Shown piece by piece: positions 33,777 through 45,363 of a DNA stretch of 64,000 bases; the first letter of the stretch is position 1; the number at the start of each line of letters is the position of its first letter. The notes beneath the pieces are model-generated. The model made no database searches, was not told where the DNA came from, and saw nothing but the letters and a program-made list of their open reading frames with translations. Both the position numbers and the translations under genes were made by a program. Source of the DNA: Linyphia triangularis (taxonomy: Eukaryota; Arthropoda; Arachnida; Araneae; Linyphiidae); assembly GCA_963978545.1 (NCBI GenBank), contig OZ021732.1, positions 24,872,688 to 24,936,687 of the forward strand, in the 5' to 3' direction.

Positions 33777-34015
33777 ATAACCATGCCTTCAAAAAGTAAT
33801 AAAAAATAATTTGGTGAATTCTCTAACGATTATGTTATCACATAAATGTAGGTGGTTATTATTAAGCCTTTAAAAAGTAATAACGAAAGTAATCAGTGGA
33901 ATTCTCAAACGAGCATATGTATTATTACAGAAAATGTAGGAGATTATTATAAAGCGTTCAAAAAGTAATAAAGAATAATAATTCAAAAAAAATTCAAACG
34001 AGTATACATGTTATT
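33777..34015 (+). repeat. minisatellite, about 88-bp period, right part
   Basis: About three more units (cttcaaaaagtaataa, gaattctc.aacgagcatatg, ttacagaaaatgtaggagat). This is the same array as 30860-31227, split by the transposon insertion at its ataaccat target. Confidence 0.85.
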
Positions 34016-34916
34016 TAAAAAAAATTTAAACCAATTTTACATTAAAAAAATACTGGATCATTGAATCATCGATATTAAATTTCAGACGTAGATGATATTT
34101 TTCTGAAATAACTTTTAATAAAAAGAAGTAACATGAGAAAACCGAAGGTTATTTGTGACAAATACTTTTAAAAACTCGATCAACGTTATTATTCATCGAC
34201 AAATGTTGTAATGTATATTTGACATATAGAATAAAACTGTTACTAGAGAAGCTTTAGAAACTATAATTTTCAAATTTAACAGAAGAAATTGGTACATTGA
34301 TAAAGATGATTTTGTTACCATCACAACAGAATTTTAAACAGAATTTTTCAGCTTTTCTTATAACTTACTTTTAAACTTCAATAGTTAAGATACAGAATCA
34401 AGTCATTATTTTTAATAAGAAAGCCAAAGTTTAAAAATGAACCAATGCAAGATATCAATAACAAATGCAAGTTCTATAGTGAAATAAAAAATTCAAAGTA
34501 TTAATTTATTAAACTTTGCATATTTATAAGGACTGCTAGCTACAAATCATAGCTAGTAATTCTAATTTATAGAGCTACAAATAATTACATGCGAAATAAA
34601 AAATGTTAGCTTCTATTTTAGTTACAATGCGACAAAAAAGCAGAGTTGCATACAAATATTTTAACAAGAATTGGTAAAATTTAAATTTTAATTGTTATTA
34701 TATTTGTACGGGAAAGAGAATATAGAAAATGTAAAGAATTTAAACAGTATTGTAATAAAACACACAATTTTAACTGTGGGAATGAAAGACTTTTGTGGGG
34801 CATTTTACATGGGTCCATTTAAAGAAAGGGGATTTTTCCAAATATAGATTTGTTGTTAGAAACACATCATACTATCCTCAAGTATAGCTTTGGCTTTTAA
34901 AGTTCATGGCTTCTAA
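34016..34916. other. no recognised feature
   Basis: AT-rich sequence without a supportable feature. Confidence 0.5.
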
Positions 34917-35193
34917 TTAAAACCCATTGAGCGTCCAGGGAATGGGCAAAATTGTACAGCTGTTTTCCCTGCAATAATTTTTAAATTAAATTTCTGATTC
35001 TAATACATAATTAATTTAATTAATTTTTTTATTCAATTTGTTTTAAATGGGTTTTAAACTATCCTCCTAATAAAAATGTTAAAAAAATATTTTATTTTAA
35101 ATTTTATTTATAAATTTAAAAATGTTGTGTATTGATGGAAAAACTGGGGATAAAAGGACGAGATAATCCGGAACAGCCGTTCTATGGGTTAAA
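34917..35193. mobile_element. possible piggyBac-like MITE
   Basis: A left end TTAA-aa-CCCATTGAGCG (34917) and a right end whose complement is TTAA-CCCATAGAACG (35193) form a short imperfect inverted pair with TTAA at each extremity. TTAA followed by CCC is the piggyBac pattern. The two extra bases on the left, the short TIR and the lack of any internal coding keep this tentative. Confidence 0.35.
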
Positions 35194-36087
35194 CGAAAAC
35201 CTCATTAAAGTAAAAGTTGCTTTACTTAACAGAGATACATGGAAAGGAATAGACATTTAGAAAAAAAATTGCATTAAAATAACTGTCTTTCCTTAAAAAA
35301 GATAATTTAGAACTTTTAAAAGAGTACATATACAAAATCAAGTACTTTTAAAGCTCACCATCCAAACTTCAAAGAGAACTCAACAAAATAAATCGCATCA
35401 AACGCGATAAAAATACACATTTCCTTAATTTTACGCATTTCTGGTTTGGTTATAACAAAAAGCGCGCTTCTTAGAAATGAGGCAAATACTTTATGGAAAC
35501 AGGTGCTCCTCATAACTTAGTACAGAGAATTAAAGTGAAATAAGATCATTGTGTGACTATGATGTTATAATTATAGTTGGTTTGCTTTAGTGCAGTGGTA
35601 ATTGTCCGCTCCCTAAGCGGCTCTCGGGTTCTAATTTATCAAAAGTCATCCTATTCCTTACTCAACAACAGAATTTTAAAGTAATAATTCCAAAGAAAAA
35701 GTAAGCCGCGGTGAATCGAAAGTAAAGTTGATATCCTTTGTCATGTAGAATCAACAATAATTTATTTAAGGTTTAAATAAAATAAGTAAGGTGCAATAAA
35801 ACCATTGGTCATTCTGACTCTCCTCAACTACAATTCATTTAACTTATAAAGTAACAGTATTCCAATGTGATGGCAGATTACTTAATTTAAAAGCTAATAA
35901 ATATATAAATCCTTGTAAAGGATGAACAGTTAAGTTTAACTTTTAAACCTCCAAACTTCGGATATACTAACAAATACTCAGAAGAGAACATTTCCGCAAT
36001 TTATGTGTCTGGGAAAAGTTAGCCGGCGAAATCAGATTCAATAGAACTGGCCATTTTAGATCCCGTAAACCGACGTCTAACTGACTA
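35194..36087. other. no recognised gene apart from a tRNA-like relic
   Basis: AT-rich sequence. The only item is the tRNA-like stretch at 35588-35642, listed separately. Confidence 0.45.
35588..35642 (+). pseudogene. tRNA-like relic
   Basis: tagtgcagtggtaatt resembles an A-box, ccgc/gcgg form a short stem around a 7-base loop, and cgggttctaattt resembles a B-box/T-arm. The acceptor stem does not pair and position 33 of the loop is not T, so this is not a functional tRNA. It is either a tRNA pseudogene or the head of an old SINE. Confidence 0.35.
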
Positions 36088-37878
36088 ACAAGTGGTTCCA
36101 ATCTCTGGTTCCTGGACCACAGCAGGTCCATAAAGATGTCAAATATGGTATGTGGACCTACTTAGGTTTATTTAATATACTTCTACGCAAGAATTTGAAA
36201 TAAACTGTGTCCGTCACCAATTTTTTTTTCAGTTCTAGTTGTTCATTACTTTTAGGTTGTATCAGTTTTAGTAGTTTTAACTTTCCAATTGACAAGTTAT
36301 AAAGTGTTATATATTTTGCAGAAGATAACTATTTAGTTGTACATATTATATGGTTCGTATTCTTGAAGGAGAAAAAAAAATCAAGAACTTTTCAAGCACT
36401 TTTCAAGGAAGCGTTATCAACACAAATATACAATAAGAAAAATCCTAAATTTTTTTTATTGGCAAACGGTGCACGTTCAAATCGAGTAAATACAAAATAT
36501 GTTTTTTAGGTTTCAATAAAAGAAATTTTTTTAGTTAACAATAGAAGAAAAAATCCTTCCGAATATATCAGAAGCAGTACTAAGTCCCTTAAAAGCAGAA
36601 GTAAAGTAGGTAGCACTCACTCACTTGGTTATAACGGCAATTTAAGGTGTGAATATCAGTTTATTTTTCTTGTTTCATTTATTGAAACTTTCCTTAAATA
36701 ATACTACAAATACTTGGTGTCTAAACTGTCTTTTAATACACTCTGAAGATAAGGCTTGATTCTAAATACTGCATAATTCTTTTTTTCTCGTCACATAAAA
36801 ACAATGGAATCGCGCTATCGGCGAACATGCAGTAAAATAATTTATCAATGTTTTCATTTGAATTTATGCAAGCTATGATTATTTTATGGTTTTCAATCTG
36901 CACAATATTTCAGCACCTTAAACTACATGCACCTCCGTCGTACTTGCTTGAGATGATATCGATGACAACTTAAATGTTGCGGACAATACTTGTTTTTGGG
37001 GTATTTTTTTTTTTTTTTATCATTGAAATAGTCTCAACAATGCTCATTGAACTACTTATAGAAACTAAATCCATGCGCTTTTTGCTCTTCGCATGTCTTT
37101 TTAAAGCACTTTCTTTTCCACTGATGCTGTGCTGGAATTTTTGAAACACGAAGTACATCTTGCGAAATGCGGATCTAACACGTAGGCTTCCAACAATACC
37201 CATGAATTATATCCCTGCTTTTCTAACCAGCTTGAATTGAAAATGCATTTTATTGCTTTTTTTAAACCGTGCGCAAAAACGAAACAAGAGATCACGTAAT
37301 TTAATCGGAGTAAGCCAGTTTTCAAATATGTTATGCTATGTTTTGCAGCACGCACTTCGCTGTACGCATCAAAGGGGGGGGGGGGGGACTAACAGGAGGA
37401 ATGACGCAATCTTGTATGTATGTTCTCGTTGTTTTCTGGTTGCTGATTGGCTTAATTAAATTCGAAGGATTATGCTCTTTTAAAAAACCAACATTTTTAA
37501 AGAGGCTATATTTCTAGAAAATAAAATTCAAGCACTATAAACACATTTTAAAAAAATTCAAGGCTTTCAATCACTTGAAAATGAAAGGTTTATTTTTTTC
37601 AAGCACTTTTCATGGTTTTTAAAAAACATACCAACCATATATTATTCAATAATAATGATAGAGACAATCTGAAATGCATTTGTTTTATATTTTAAAGCAA
37701 GCGAACTATATGATTTTAATTTTACAACATTGTGCTTGGTGGTACATAGCATAAATTATATTACGCAATGCGCCTAAAAGTGTAAAGTATGCCTGTGAAT
37801 AAAGAGCGGTGGTCTGCGGAATGTGCATCTTTAAGAAAGTGGTCCACGGTCTCCTTGAGATTGGAACCTTAAGGTTAG
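36088..37878. mobile_element. possible hAT-like ends in inverted orientation
   Basis: agtggttccaatctctggtt and ctggaccac (from 36090) pair with ggtggtct, gtggtccacggtct and gagattggaacc (37809-37870) in inverse orientation. GTGGTTCC with a nearby GGACCAC is a known style of hAT terminus. No 8-bp duplication was found, and the 1.6 kb between (with a G-run near 37374) encodes nothing recognisable. The two could also be independent fragments of one repeat family. Confidence 0.35.
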
Positions 37879-39879
37879 TTGAAACATTCATATCTGGGAA
37901 CTAGTGAACTAAGTCAATAGTGCAAATAATAAAAAAACCTAAACTTTTATATTGCAATAAGCATCAGTTGATTATAGTTACTAAACATCTAAAAGCATTT
38001 TCTCAGAATTGCCTATTGTGCTTTAAATTCATTTTTACTCTGAACCGGCCTTCACATGTAGATGTAAAAACAATTAATTTTCGTTATTACTAGTTGAGAG
38101 ACACATTTTTTTCCTCCTTATTATCGAAGCTTTATTTTACTCTTATTAATCTCCTTTTTAAAGACTGCTTTCAGAGAATTTAGCATTTGTTTCTGTGAAT
38201 TAGTGGGCAGCTGTTCCTGAGAATAACACCGATATTCTTATTTGTTATTTCTAATGGTGTCTTTAGACAAACTTCCGAGGAATTACTGATATCAATTTTT
38301 ATTAATGTATCTAATTAAGTTGTACTTTATTTTGTTCCTTTTACTTGGAGAGTTTTTGTGTTGTTTTAACTGCATGTTTTTTAACAATTGCTTCAAAATT
38401 GTAGCTCACCAACTTATCATTTCAACACCGTGGTTGTTATCGATGGAAGGTTAATTTGTTGGGACTTATCTACAATCGCAAACATTGAATAGTTTACATC
38501 AAATATACACAGTCTTCTAAATAAATGTATTTATGTAAGACTTTTATGTCTGCTATTATTTCTGTCGTGAACGTTTTATTACAGACAATTATACTAGACT
38601 GCCTGATTTCTAGAAAACAATTCAGATTTAAAAAAATTTCATGTTCGTTTTGCTGATGTCTTTTCACAGTTAAATAGTTAAGAAGTTACTAATGTTTTCT
38701 TCTTGGCTGATGCTAAGAGTTTTCATTAGTTGCACTACATTGGATATACAATCACAAATCAATTATTATCTTCGCCACGTAGTTTGGAGATCGCATCAGT
38801 CATTTGACAAACCAAGTACATCTACGCCACTCTTACATAGACTTCATGGATTTAATGTAATGTCTCAAAAATGTACAGAATTTCGTAATGTGTGGCAATT
38901 TTCACATACAAGTGGAGGTACAACTACTTTCGAAAACATTAAATGGTTGACTTCCACGCAATCTTGAAAGTAAATGTGTTTATATCTCTAACATTTTGGC
39001 CAACAATTATTTCTGCTGTAAACGTATTTAAGTCCTGACTATTTGAGACAAATACACAGAATTGTCCTCATTTGTGGAAAGCAATTAGGATTATAAAGAC
39101 CATTTAAGAAAGGTAATAAAAGTTTTATAATAAAAAACTAAATGTCGCTTGTTTTCATATGCGAATTCGATTTTTTCTAAATGAAGCAGCATACGGAAAC
39201 GTTAAGCAAAAGTTTATATAAAAAGACACATGAAAAAAAAAAAAAAATAATAATTTGAATCGAAAGGTGTTGAGCCAGAAAGTTCTGTAATCCATAGAAT
39301 TTCAAAACCTTTGTATGTCCCACAAAAGAAAAGAAAACATAGAGGAAAGTTTGAAAAAGAAACTACTTGTTGGTTCTGCTTGTTTTAGCGTTAATATTAC
39401 ATTTCCTTGTTCACATTACGGTTATTTTCTTCTTTTTTTTTTATCTTCTGCATGGAAGGTAAAAGTTCCCAACTACACCTACAGTGCAGCATTTATGTAA
39501 AAAAGCAAGTTAAATGAGATCTTAAAATATTTTAAGACAAATTAAAAAAAAAAAAAAAAAAAGATTTAAGCATAAAATATTTTTATTTTCTCTTATTTAT
39601 TTTTTCCTCCAAATTATTCACACACAAAAAACTTATTTTTTTATATTTATTGATGCAAATATTGGATTTATGCTTTTTTAGTTATTTTAACAAATTGAAG
39701 AGAAAGATATATTGTATTTTATTTTTAATGAAATGTATAAATTAACAGTTTAAGAATTATACAGTTTTAACGTTAAACCTACCAAAGCTTCATTATACAG
39801 TAAAATCGTAAATCCAAATCACAATTTAATGCTGCTGCTGCTGCTGCAAAAAAAAAAAAAAATGCGAAAAACTTAAAAA
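37879..39879. other. no recognised gene; diverged direct repeat; CTG tract
   Basis: About 38510-38640 and 38970-39110 share ttatttctg.cgt.aacgt.tt and similar blocks in the same order, suggesting an old duplication. A (CTG)n tract lies at about 39830-39846. The 91-codon ORF at 38692-38967 lies between the repeats and has no recognisable motif. Confidence 0.4.
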
Positions 39880-39950
39880 AAACTAGGGGTATGGAACATC
39901 GCACAACTTTCAATTACACTATAAGACTGACGCGGATTTGTGTCATTTAC
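39880..39950 (+). repeat. dispersed repeat R3, fragment
   Basis: aggggtatggaacatcgcac, aactttcaattacactataa matches the reverse complement of 21875-21940 in the hAT-like element. Confidence 0.55.
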
Positions 39951-40081
39951 CGTTTTTATATTTTCATTATTCATTCAACAAAAATGGCTAGTTGGATGAT
40001 ATTTTTTGTGATAATTCTTATATAGGTCTTTTTTAAGAAAAGAAGAAATAAAAAAGGGGGGGGGGGGATCACCCCGCCAAA

Positions 40082-40132
40082 ATGATGAGTTTGGCGTTAT
40101 ACTTTTCGATAATTCTTATATTATCCTTTCTT
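40082..40132 (+). CDS. candidate first coding exon (signal peptide), tentative
   Basis: An ATG in a reasonable context (gccaaaATGATG) opens 17 codons, MMSLALYFSIILILSFL, a signal-peptide or membrane-anchor-like hydrophobic stretch. It is followed immediately by the strong splice donor gtaagt at 40133-40138. Secreted-protein genes often carry such an exon. The ORF also continues without splicing to 40363 (93 codons, one cysteine), so an unspliced small protein is the alternative. No acceptor or downstream exon could be identified before the opposite-strand receptor gene at 40650. A 10-12-base G-run precedes it. I do not recognise the product. Confidence 0.2.
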
Positions 40133-40596
40133 GTAAGTGAAACTGAGGAGAGAAGAAAAACGATTGTTGATGAGGTATGCTCAAGGAAAGAGAACTTTGT
40201 GTTTAAGGCATTCGTTTTTCAACTTTTTACGCCATTACGCAATTCATTGCATAAGAAGAATTCATTGCATAAGCATGGCAGAAAGTTAAGGATAGCCATT
40301 AAAACATATGTTTCATATTTTTTAAAGACAATAATTGTTAACGTAAGTGCTACAGTTCTATAAACAAATCCTAATGAGAATATAAAAGATTATAATATAC
40401 AAATTATAATTAATGTTTATTAAAATAAACTAATAGCTCTGTTCAAATTTTAAAGTGTCGTACTCAACATAAATTTACACACTTCTTCGAGAGATGCAAT
40501 GATTGAGTGAAAAATAAATTTTCTTCAGCACAGTTAAAAAAAAATGTCTTCATAAAACCAATCAATTTACTTAAGTTTCAATTAGTAATAAAAATT

Positions 40597-40602
40597 TTTA
40601 TT
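40597..40602 (-). terminator. polyadenylation signal of the receptor gene
   Basis: AATAAA on the minus strand about 48 bases beyond the stop codon of the receptor gene, a normal distance for the end of a short 3' UTR. Confidence 0.55.
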
Positions 40603-40649
40603 ACATTATATATTTTCAATACTATCGTCTTTCATGATAACATCAGGAG

Positions 40650-41822
40650 TTAGTGAAACTGCAGCAAAAGAACACCGTAGCTGACAAGCGTGGCAGCAGC
40701 CGTGAGAAACAAATTCTTTTTCAACTGAAACAGTCCCCAACCAGTTAGAGTCATAGTATCTTTATCGTCCAGTAACTTCATGAAAAGTTTGGATGCCTCG
40801 AAATCCTCTTCGGAATAATAAAGGTTCCTCGGGAGCTCAATCATTCTTTCGCATAAGGTTTTATATTCGCCTAGCAAACTGCTCGCGTTCAGAACCACCG
40901 ACGCGAACACGATCAGTATCACTAACGAATATGCGCATGTGATCGCACTGAAAGGCACGTCCACGTGAACAGTATCCTTGTTGAAGAGGAAAGTGAGGAC
41001 TCTGAAGAACTCGACGAAGGACCTTCCAATGAAGACGAACACCAAGAAAGAATACCTTTCTTCGATTTCTTTCAGGCACTTGCGGACGAAGTAGTAACGT
41101 TGCCATATGCGATGGGTACTGAAGTAGTGTCGCTTCGAGCACAGTGTCTGTATGGTCGATCGAAGTTGTCTGCAGCAGAAGCAGAAAAGTACAGCTACAG
41201 CATAGTGGATGCTCCAGTCGAGATGCTGGTCGAGCATTTGCCAGAGAAAGCTGACAGATGCCATCACATACTTCGATTCAGAAACAACAGAGAAAAAGCC
41301 GCATTTGCGCCTTTTGTAAATTGAACCCTCGCTGTGAGTCATGTCCAGGCCACGCAGCATGGCGTAAACACATGGTAAGCCGATAATCATAGACAGGAAG
41401 ATCACCGATAGTTTCAGTTGTAATTCTGAACAGCATTCCGCTCTAGTAGGTTTGATGGTGTTGTTGACGAAGGTAATGCGGCGAATTGAGTTTTGTATGA
41501 GCTGTCTTCGTTGACGAATTGTCCACCAGGCACCGAAAGATAGTAGTTTGGATACTATAGAAAATACGAAAGTTTCTAGAGATGAAATTTCGAAACAGAA
41601 CGAAATAGAGATGACGTCCACGATCCACAAAGTATTGTAAGCAATAAGAAAGGCTTTGTCGCAAAATCCGGTGGTTCTCGGCTCAGTAATTAAATCCATG
41701 AAATTGAAGTAGAACTGAAGTTTTATTGGTTTAACTGTTTGAAAAAAGGAAGAGTCTTTGCCCCATACTTCTTCGTCCATTGATACTGAAACTTTCCGCA
41801 TATTTTGGGCTGATTTAACCAT
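40650..41822 (-). CDS. gustatory receptor-like 7-transmembrane chemoreceptor
   Basis: An intact single-exon ORF of 390 residues, a normal length for the insect/arthropod gustatory receptor (7tm_7) family. These proteins are ligand-gated cation channels in sensory neuron membranes with the N-terminus inside the cell. Hydrophobic segments lie at about 57-79, 83-101, 136-157, 186-216 (possibly one segment plus a re-entrant part), 256-280, 289-314 and 369-388. The C-terminus has the family signature: TGWGLFQLKKNLFLTAAATL, then SYGVLLLQF, corresponding to the consensus G-x-F-x(n)-TYxxxxxQF with S for T, one residue before the stop. The start at 41820-41822 has a good context (aaaATGG) and lies in front of a charged N-terminal tail. 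An AATAAA lies about 48 bases after the stop. No related gene is seen in the window. The ligand cannot be inferred. ORFs on the other strand and in other frames here are shadows. Confidence 0.88.
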   Translation of the reverse strand: MVKSAQNMRKVSVSMDEEVWGKDSSFFQTVKPIKLQFYFNFMDLITEPRTTGFCDKAFLIAYNTLWIVDVISISFCFEISSLETFVFSIVSKLLSFGAWWTIRQRRQLIQNSIRRITFVNNTIKPTRAECCSELQLKLSVIFLSMIIGLPCVYAMLRGLDMTHSEGSIYKRRKCGFFSVVSESKYVMASVSFLWQMLDQHLDWSIHYAVAVLFCFCCRQLRSTIQTLCSKRHYFSTHRIWQRYYFVRKCLKEIEERYSFLVFVFIGRSFVEFFRVLTFLFNKDTVHVDVPFSAITCAYSLVILIVFASVVLNASSLLGEYKTLCERMIELPRNLYYSEEDFEASKLFMKLLDDKDTMTLTGWGLFQLKKNLFLTAAATLVSYGVLLLQFH

Positions 41823-44149
41823 TTTACTACGGATTAATTAACCCTAGTTCATTGCTCAGTGAACACTAATTTTACCAGTCTTTTTTAAATAAAACTAATA
41901 TTTGCAAAGCGTGATCTGCAGAAACGTTTTAAATATGTATATAAACATCTTCGGTTCAAACTAATGAATAATGCGCATAGTACTATCCGTGAACGAGAGG
42001 CCAAATCACAGATTTGGCGATGCAGCATTGATCAAGTTATTTTTTTAAATCCAATGTCTATGAATAGTCCAACTTTTAAGATATTAGAAATCTTCAAGCA
42101 GAAATTTTGCTGCGCTTTCTATTTTTCTGCTTCAGTTTACTTGTATCTGATGCTAACGACGAAAGCTTTAACAAAAAGCAGTTACTTTTATGGAAAACAG
42201 ATCAAAATAAAGTAATAGTGAGCATGCACCTTTTACGAAGAAGCCATTCGTTCAATTTACATCTAAATGGTTCCATTATCCAGATTAGTTTGTATAAGAA
42301 GTGTTTTAGAGAGGGGGTGTACTTTGCAAAGTTAATAGATATCAAGATAAATCTTCTGCAGAAGATTGGAGGTCTCAGAATCAATAACGTGTCTCTCAAT
42401 GTCAACAGCGAATGTTTGTCTCCCTAAATGTACTATTACCTAATTTGCCTGATCTTTCGAAGGACTATGTCTTTCACAAGCGTATATTAATAATATATTC
42501 AAAATATAAACGATTATACTAAATATATATGCTTTTGATTAAATATTGCTTTATTTACGATGAAAACAATGAACTTCATGAAACTGAAGTAATTGAGTAG
42601 TAAATGAAAATTCTATTACTTCAATTTGAAGGAATTTTATTAGCATTCATTGCACCCCCATTGTATTCATAACAATAGTTTTAAACTTTTTAAATATTTA
42701 AATTTTCAGTGATACACATTGTGAAGGTAAAAACCAGAACACGTATGATATTATTTATAAATCAGTCAGTCGGTCTGAAATATTCTAAGTTGAATAACGT
42801 GAATTTACATTTAAGTTAATAATTTTTTTTTTATTTCAAATATCTTTTTTTCTAGGCATTGGGTTAAACAATATTTTGCAAATCAATTCATGCAAACTTT
42901 TTTTTCTTCATTTGTTGAATTAAAAATATTTTAAAATCCCATTGTATTAATTTTATTTCAGTAATTACTAGGAAATAACATATTGGAACGGCACATACAT
43001 TCAAATAAACTTACACTCTAAAAAATTTATTAAATGAATTTGAAAAGAACCTCATTTTAATCAAACTGAAAAGAATTTAGTTTAAACAGAATTAAATTAA
43101 TTAAAAGTAATTTTCAATTCACCATTTATGGTAGTGAACTAATTTACCAATTTTGCTTCAGTTTAGTGAATCTTTTTACAACCCCCCCCCCCCCCCGGAC
43201 ATGATACTCTTGAATCACATACATAAAAAGTACAAAATAAAGTGTAAAAACTTCATGGGGAAAAAAGTATCATATTCCCTTTTTCACTAGGGAGCAATAA
43301 GCAACGTCATGTCCCACTCATCTCTACCATCCTCAAAGTCTTAAGTCACACGATTAATTTAATTTTTTTTTTTCTTTTCTGAAAAGCATTTCCAAACGGA
43401 CTTTTAATTTTCATCACACGGTAGCCAAGCCCAAACCTTTATAAGCACTTGAATCCCTGAACATTTCCCCTCCTGTCACAAAAGCAAACATCAAAGACAA
43501 GAAAAAAAAAAATCGCAATTAAACTAAATCAAATTAACAAGGCGTGGAATCCAACAGGAACTAACGAGCCTTCAGACACCGTGAAAACACCGACATAATG
43601 AAACCGATTTTTTCGTCTTGAGGAAAGACAAACTATATGCACACCTTCATTAACTGACAGACTTTGAGCAATTGAAGTATGGAAAGTGTAAGAGAACCCT
43701 CTGGGCCATGGAAATATCGATACACTAGAACAGATTCTCTTCAAAGTTGTCGATTAATCAAAGGCAACTCCAATTTCGGCTCCCTGCCGATCAATACTCG
43801 GAGAATGAATTTTCTTTTTCAACCTCTAAGGCACGCTCCTTGAAGAAATTGGGTACAAGGTGGAGCGAGAGCTTACCTTTCTTAAGGTGCTTCAATTGCA
43901 TAGGACTGTGGGCTTCATTTGAAATTATAAATGGCGAAGGGACTTGGAAGTTTAAATTGGAGTGTTTGATGAGTAGTTGCTGAGGAGATTCATAAGTCTT
44001 ATAAGAGGATTTTTGCTGCTGTTATAAAGTAAGGCTTTTTGGGTTCTTTCGAAATTGAAATTAATTGGAGTATTATATCTGAAGGAATCGGGGACTTTTT
44101 AAAAACAATACAAAGTGAAATAGGTTTTTGTTCCTTTGGAAAGACTTTT
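41823..44149. other. no recognised gene; C-run
   Basis: Upstream of the receptor gene. Overlapping ORFs at 41964-42427 (plus) and at 43529-43983 (both strands) lack recognisable motifs. A C-run of about 13 lies near 43183. No promoter element could be placed with confidence. Confidence 0.4.
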
Positions 44150-44650
44150 CAATTTGTAGGAAACTTCATCTTCGTTATTTTTTGTAATTTTTTACCTAAA
44201 CTAAAGAAGCGCAGATAAATTCTTTGATTTCTGTACGATAAAAGGTCAATAAAGAAATGTACGATTTCTAATTCATATCTCTATTGAAATTTTTAATCTC
44301 ATTACATATTAGTAATGATTCTATTAGGTGCTTCGCTTATTTTATTTTTCACTGTATGTTCTGTAAATATAATGGAAGTTAAATTACGCTTTTCTGATTT
44401 TAGAGCAGAATACGAAGCATTTTAGCGAGTATTGTTTGAAATTTTAGCTTTGTTATTTTTTAGAATTTTTACTTAAAACAAGTGAAAGCGAATAAATTCT
44501 TTGGTTTTAATAGAGACGAGGGCAGTTGAAAAAATACGCGATTTCCGAATTCACATATGTATAAAAAAAATTTAATTTATACATGTTAGGCGAAGATTCT
44601 ATTACGTGCATTTGTTTAATTTTGTTCTTTTAATATGATGGAAGTTAGAC
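44150..44650 (+). repeat. old two-unit tandem duplication, about 280-bp period
   Basis: Two segments (about 44155-44385 and 44435-44655) share, in order, ttcgttattttttgtaattt versus ttgttattttttagaatttt, then ataaattctttg, cgatttc, gattctatta.gtgc and atggaagtta. They have diverged substantially. Confidence 0.6.
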
Positions 44651-45114
44651 ACTTAAACCAAGCAACGAATTAGAAACCTTGAAACATCATTAAATAACGT
44701 TAACTTCAGGAAGATTTATTACTACTAAATTATATAACAACTATGAGCATTTGATCTTTAGTAAATAATAGAATATTGATACAGATGTTTGGAATGGCAT
44801 AAGCATATTTTCTTAGGTTGCACTTTACACACAACATGAAGCCCAATTATCGTCAAACACGCAGACAAAAAAGCATTTTCGTCTTATTTTTATTTAAAGA
44901 AATGAATGAATGAATTTCTTTTCGAGATTAGCTCTCCCACAAGGAAATCATCATTTAAATGACGTCACCTAAATTGTCGTTAGCTTATACATTAAACGTG
45001 GTATACGTTTGATATGATGGTTGTTAAAGTAACCTTATAAAGAATTTACATTATGAGCAATTATGGTAAGCATTAAAAAGAAAGCTAAAACTTGGCAACT
45101 TTGCCATTTGTAAA

Positions 45115-45310
45115 TTTGATTATATGCCTCATGCAAGTCAATATTTTCAGTGGGATTCCTTCGTATGGCAGCACTTGTGACCAATCACAATGCATCTTTT
45201 AAAACAAATACAATTTTTCATACCCCATTAAAAAATCACAATGCAAATTTCTTTTTTACGAGATCTTAGTAATTGACTGTGACGTAGCCATGCATGCAGT
45301 TCCATAGTTT
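45115..45310 (-). repeat. dispersed repeat R2, copy 4
   Basis: Read on the minus strand: catggctacgtcacagtcaa, gcattgtgatttttta, gatgcattgtgattggtcac, aatcccactgaaaatattga, gcatgaggcatataat. Collinear with 16485-16665. Confidence 0.65.
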
Positions 45311-45363
45311 TGTAATTAATTTGTCTCATTTGAATACCCAACTAGTTATTTTAAAAGAAATAT

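Noticed and set aside
38692..38967. 91-codon ORF as a retrotransposon fragment
   Set aside because: No reverse transcriptase, integrase or gag motif could be seen.
40082..40363. Small secreted toxin-like peptide
   Set aside because: Only one cysteine and an internal NSLHK duplication; no cysteine scaffold. Only the signal-like start with its splice donor is kept, as a tentative exon.
40861..41142. 93-codon minus ORF inside the receptor gene
   Set aside because: Alternate frame of the receptor; no family features.
40965..41324. 119-codon plus-strand ORF, acidic
   Set aside because: It lies entirely antisense to the intact receptor gene; a by-product of its codon use.
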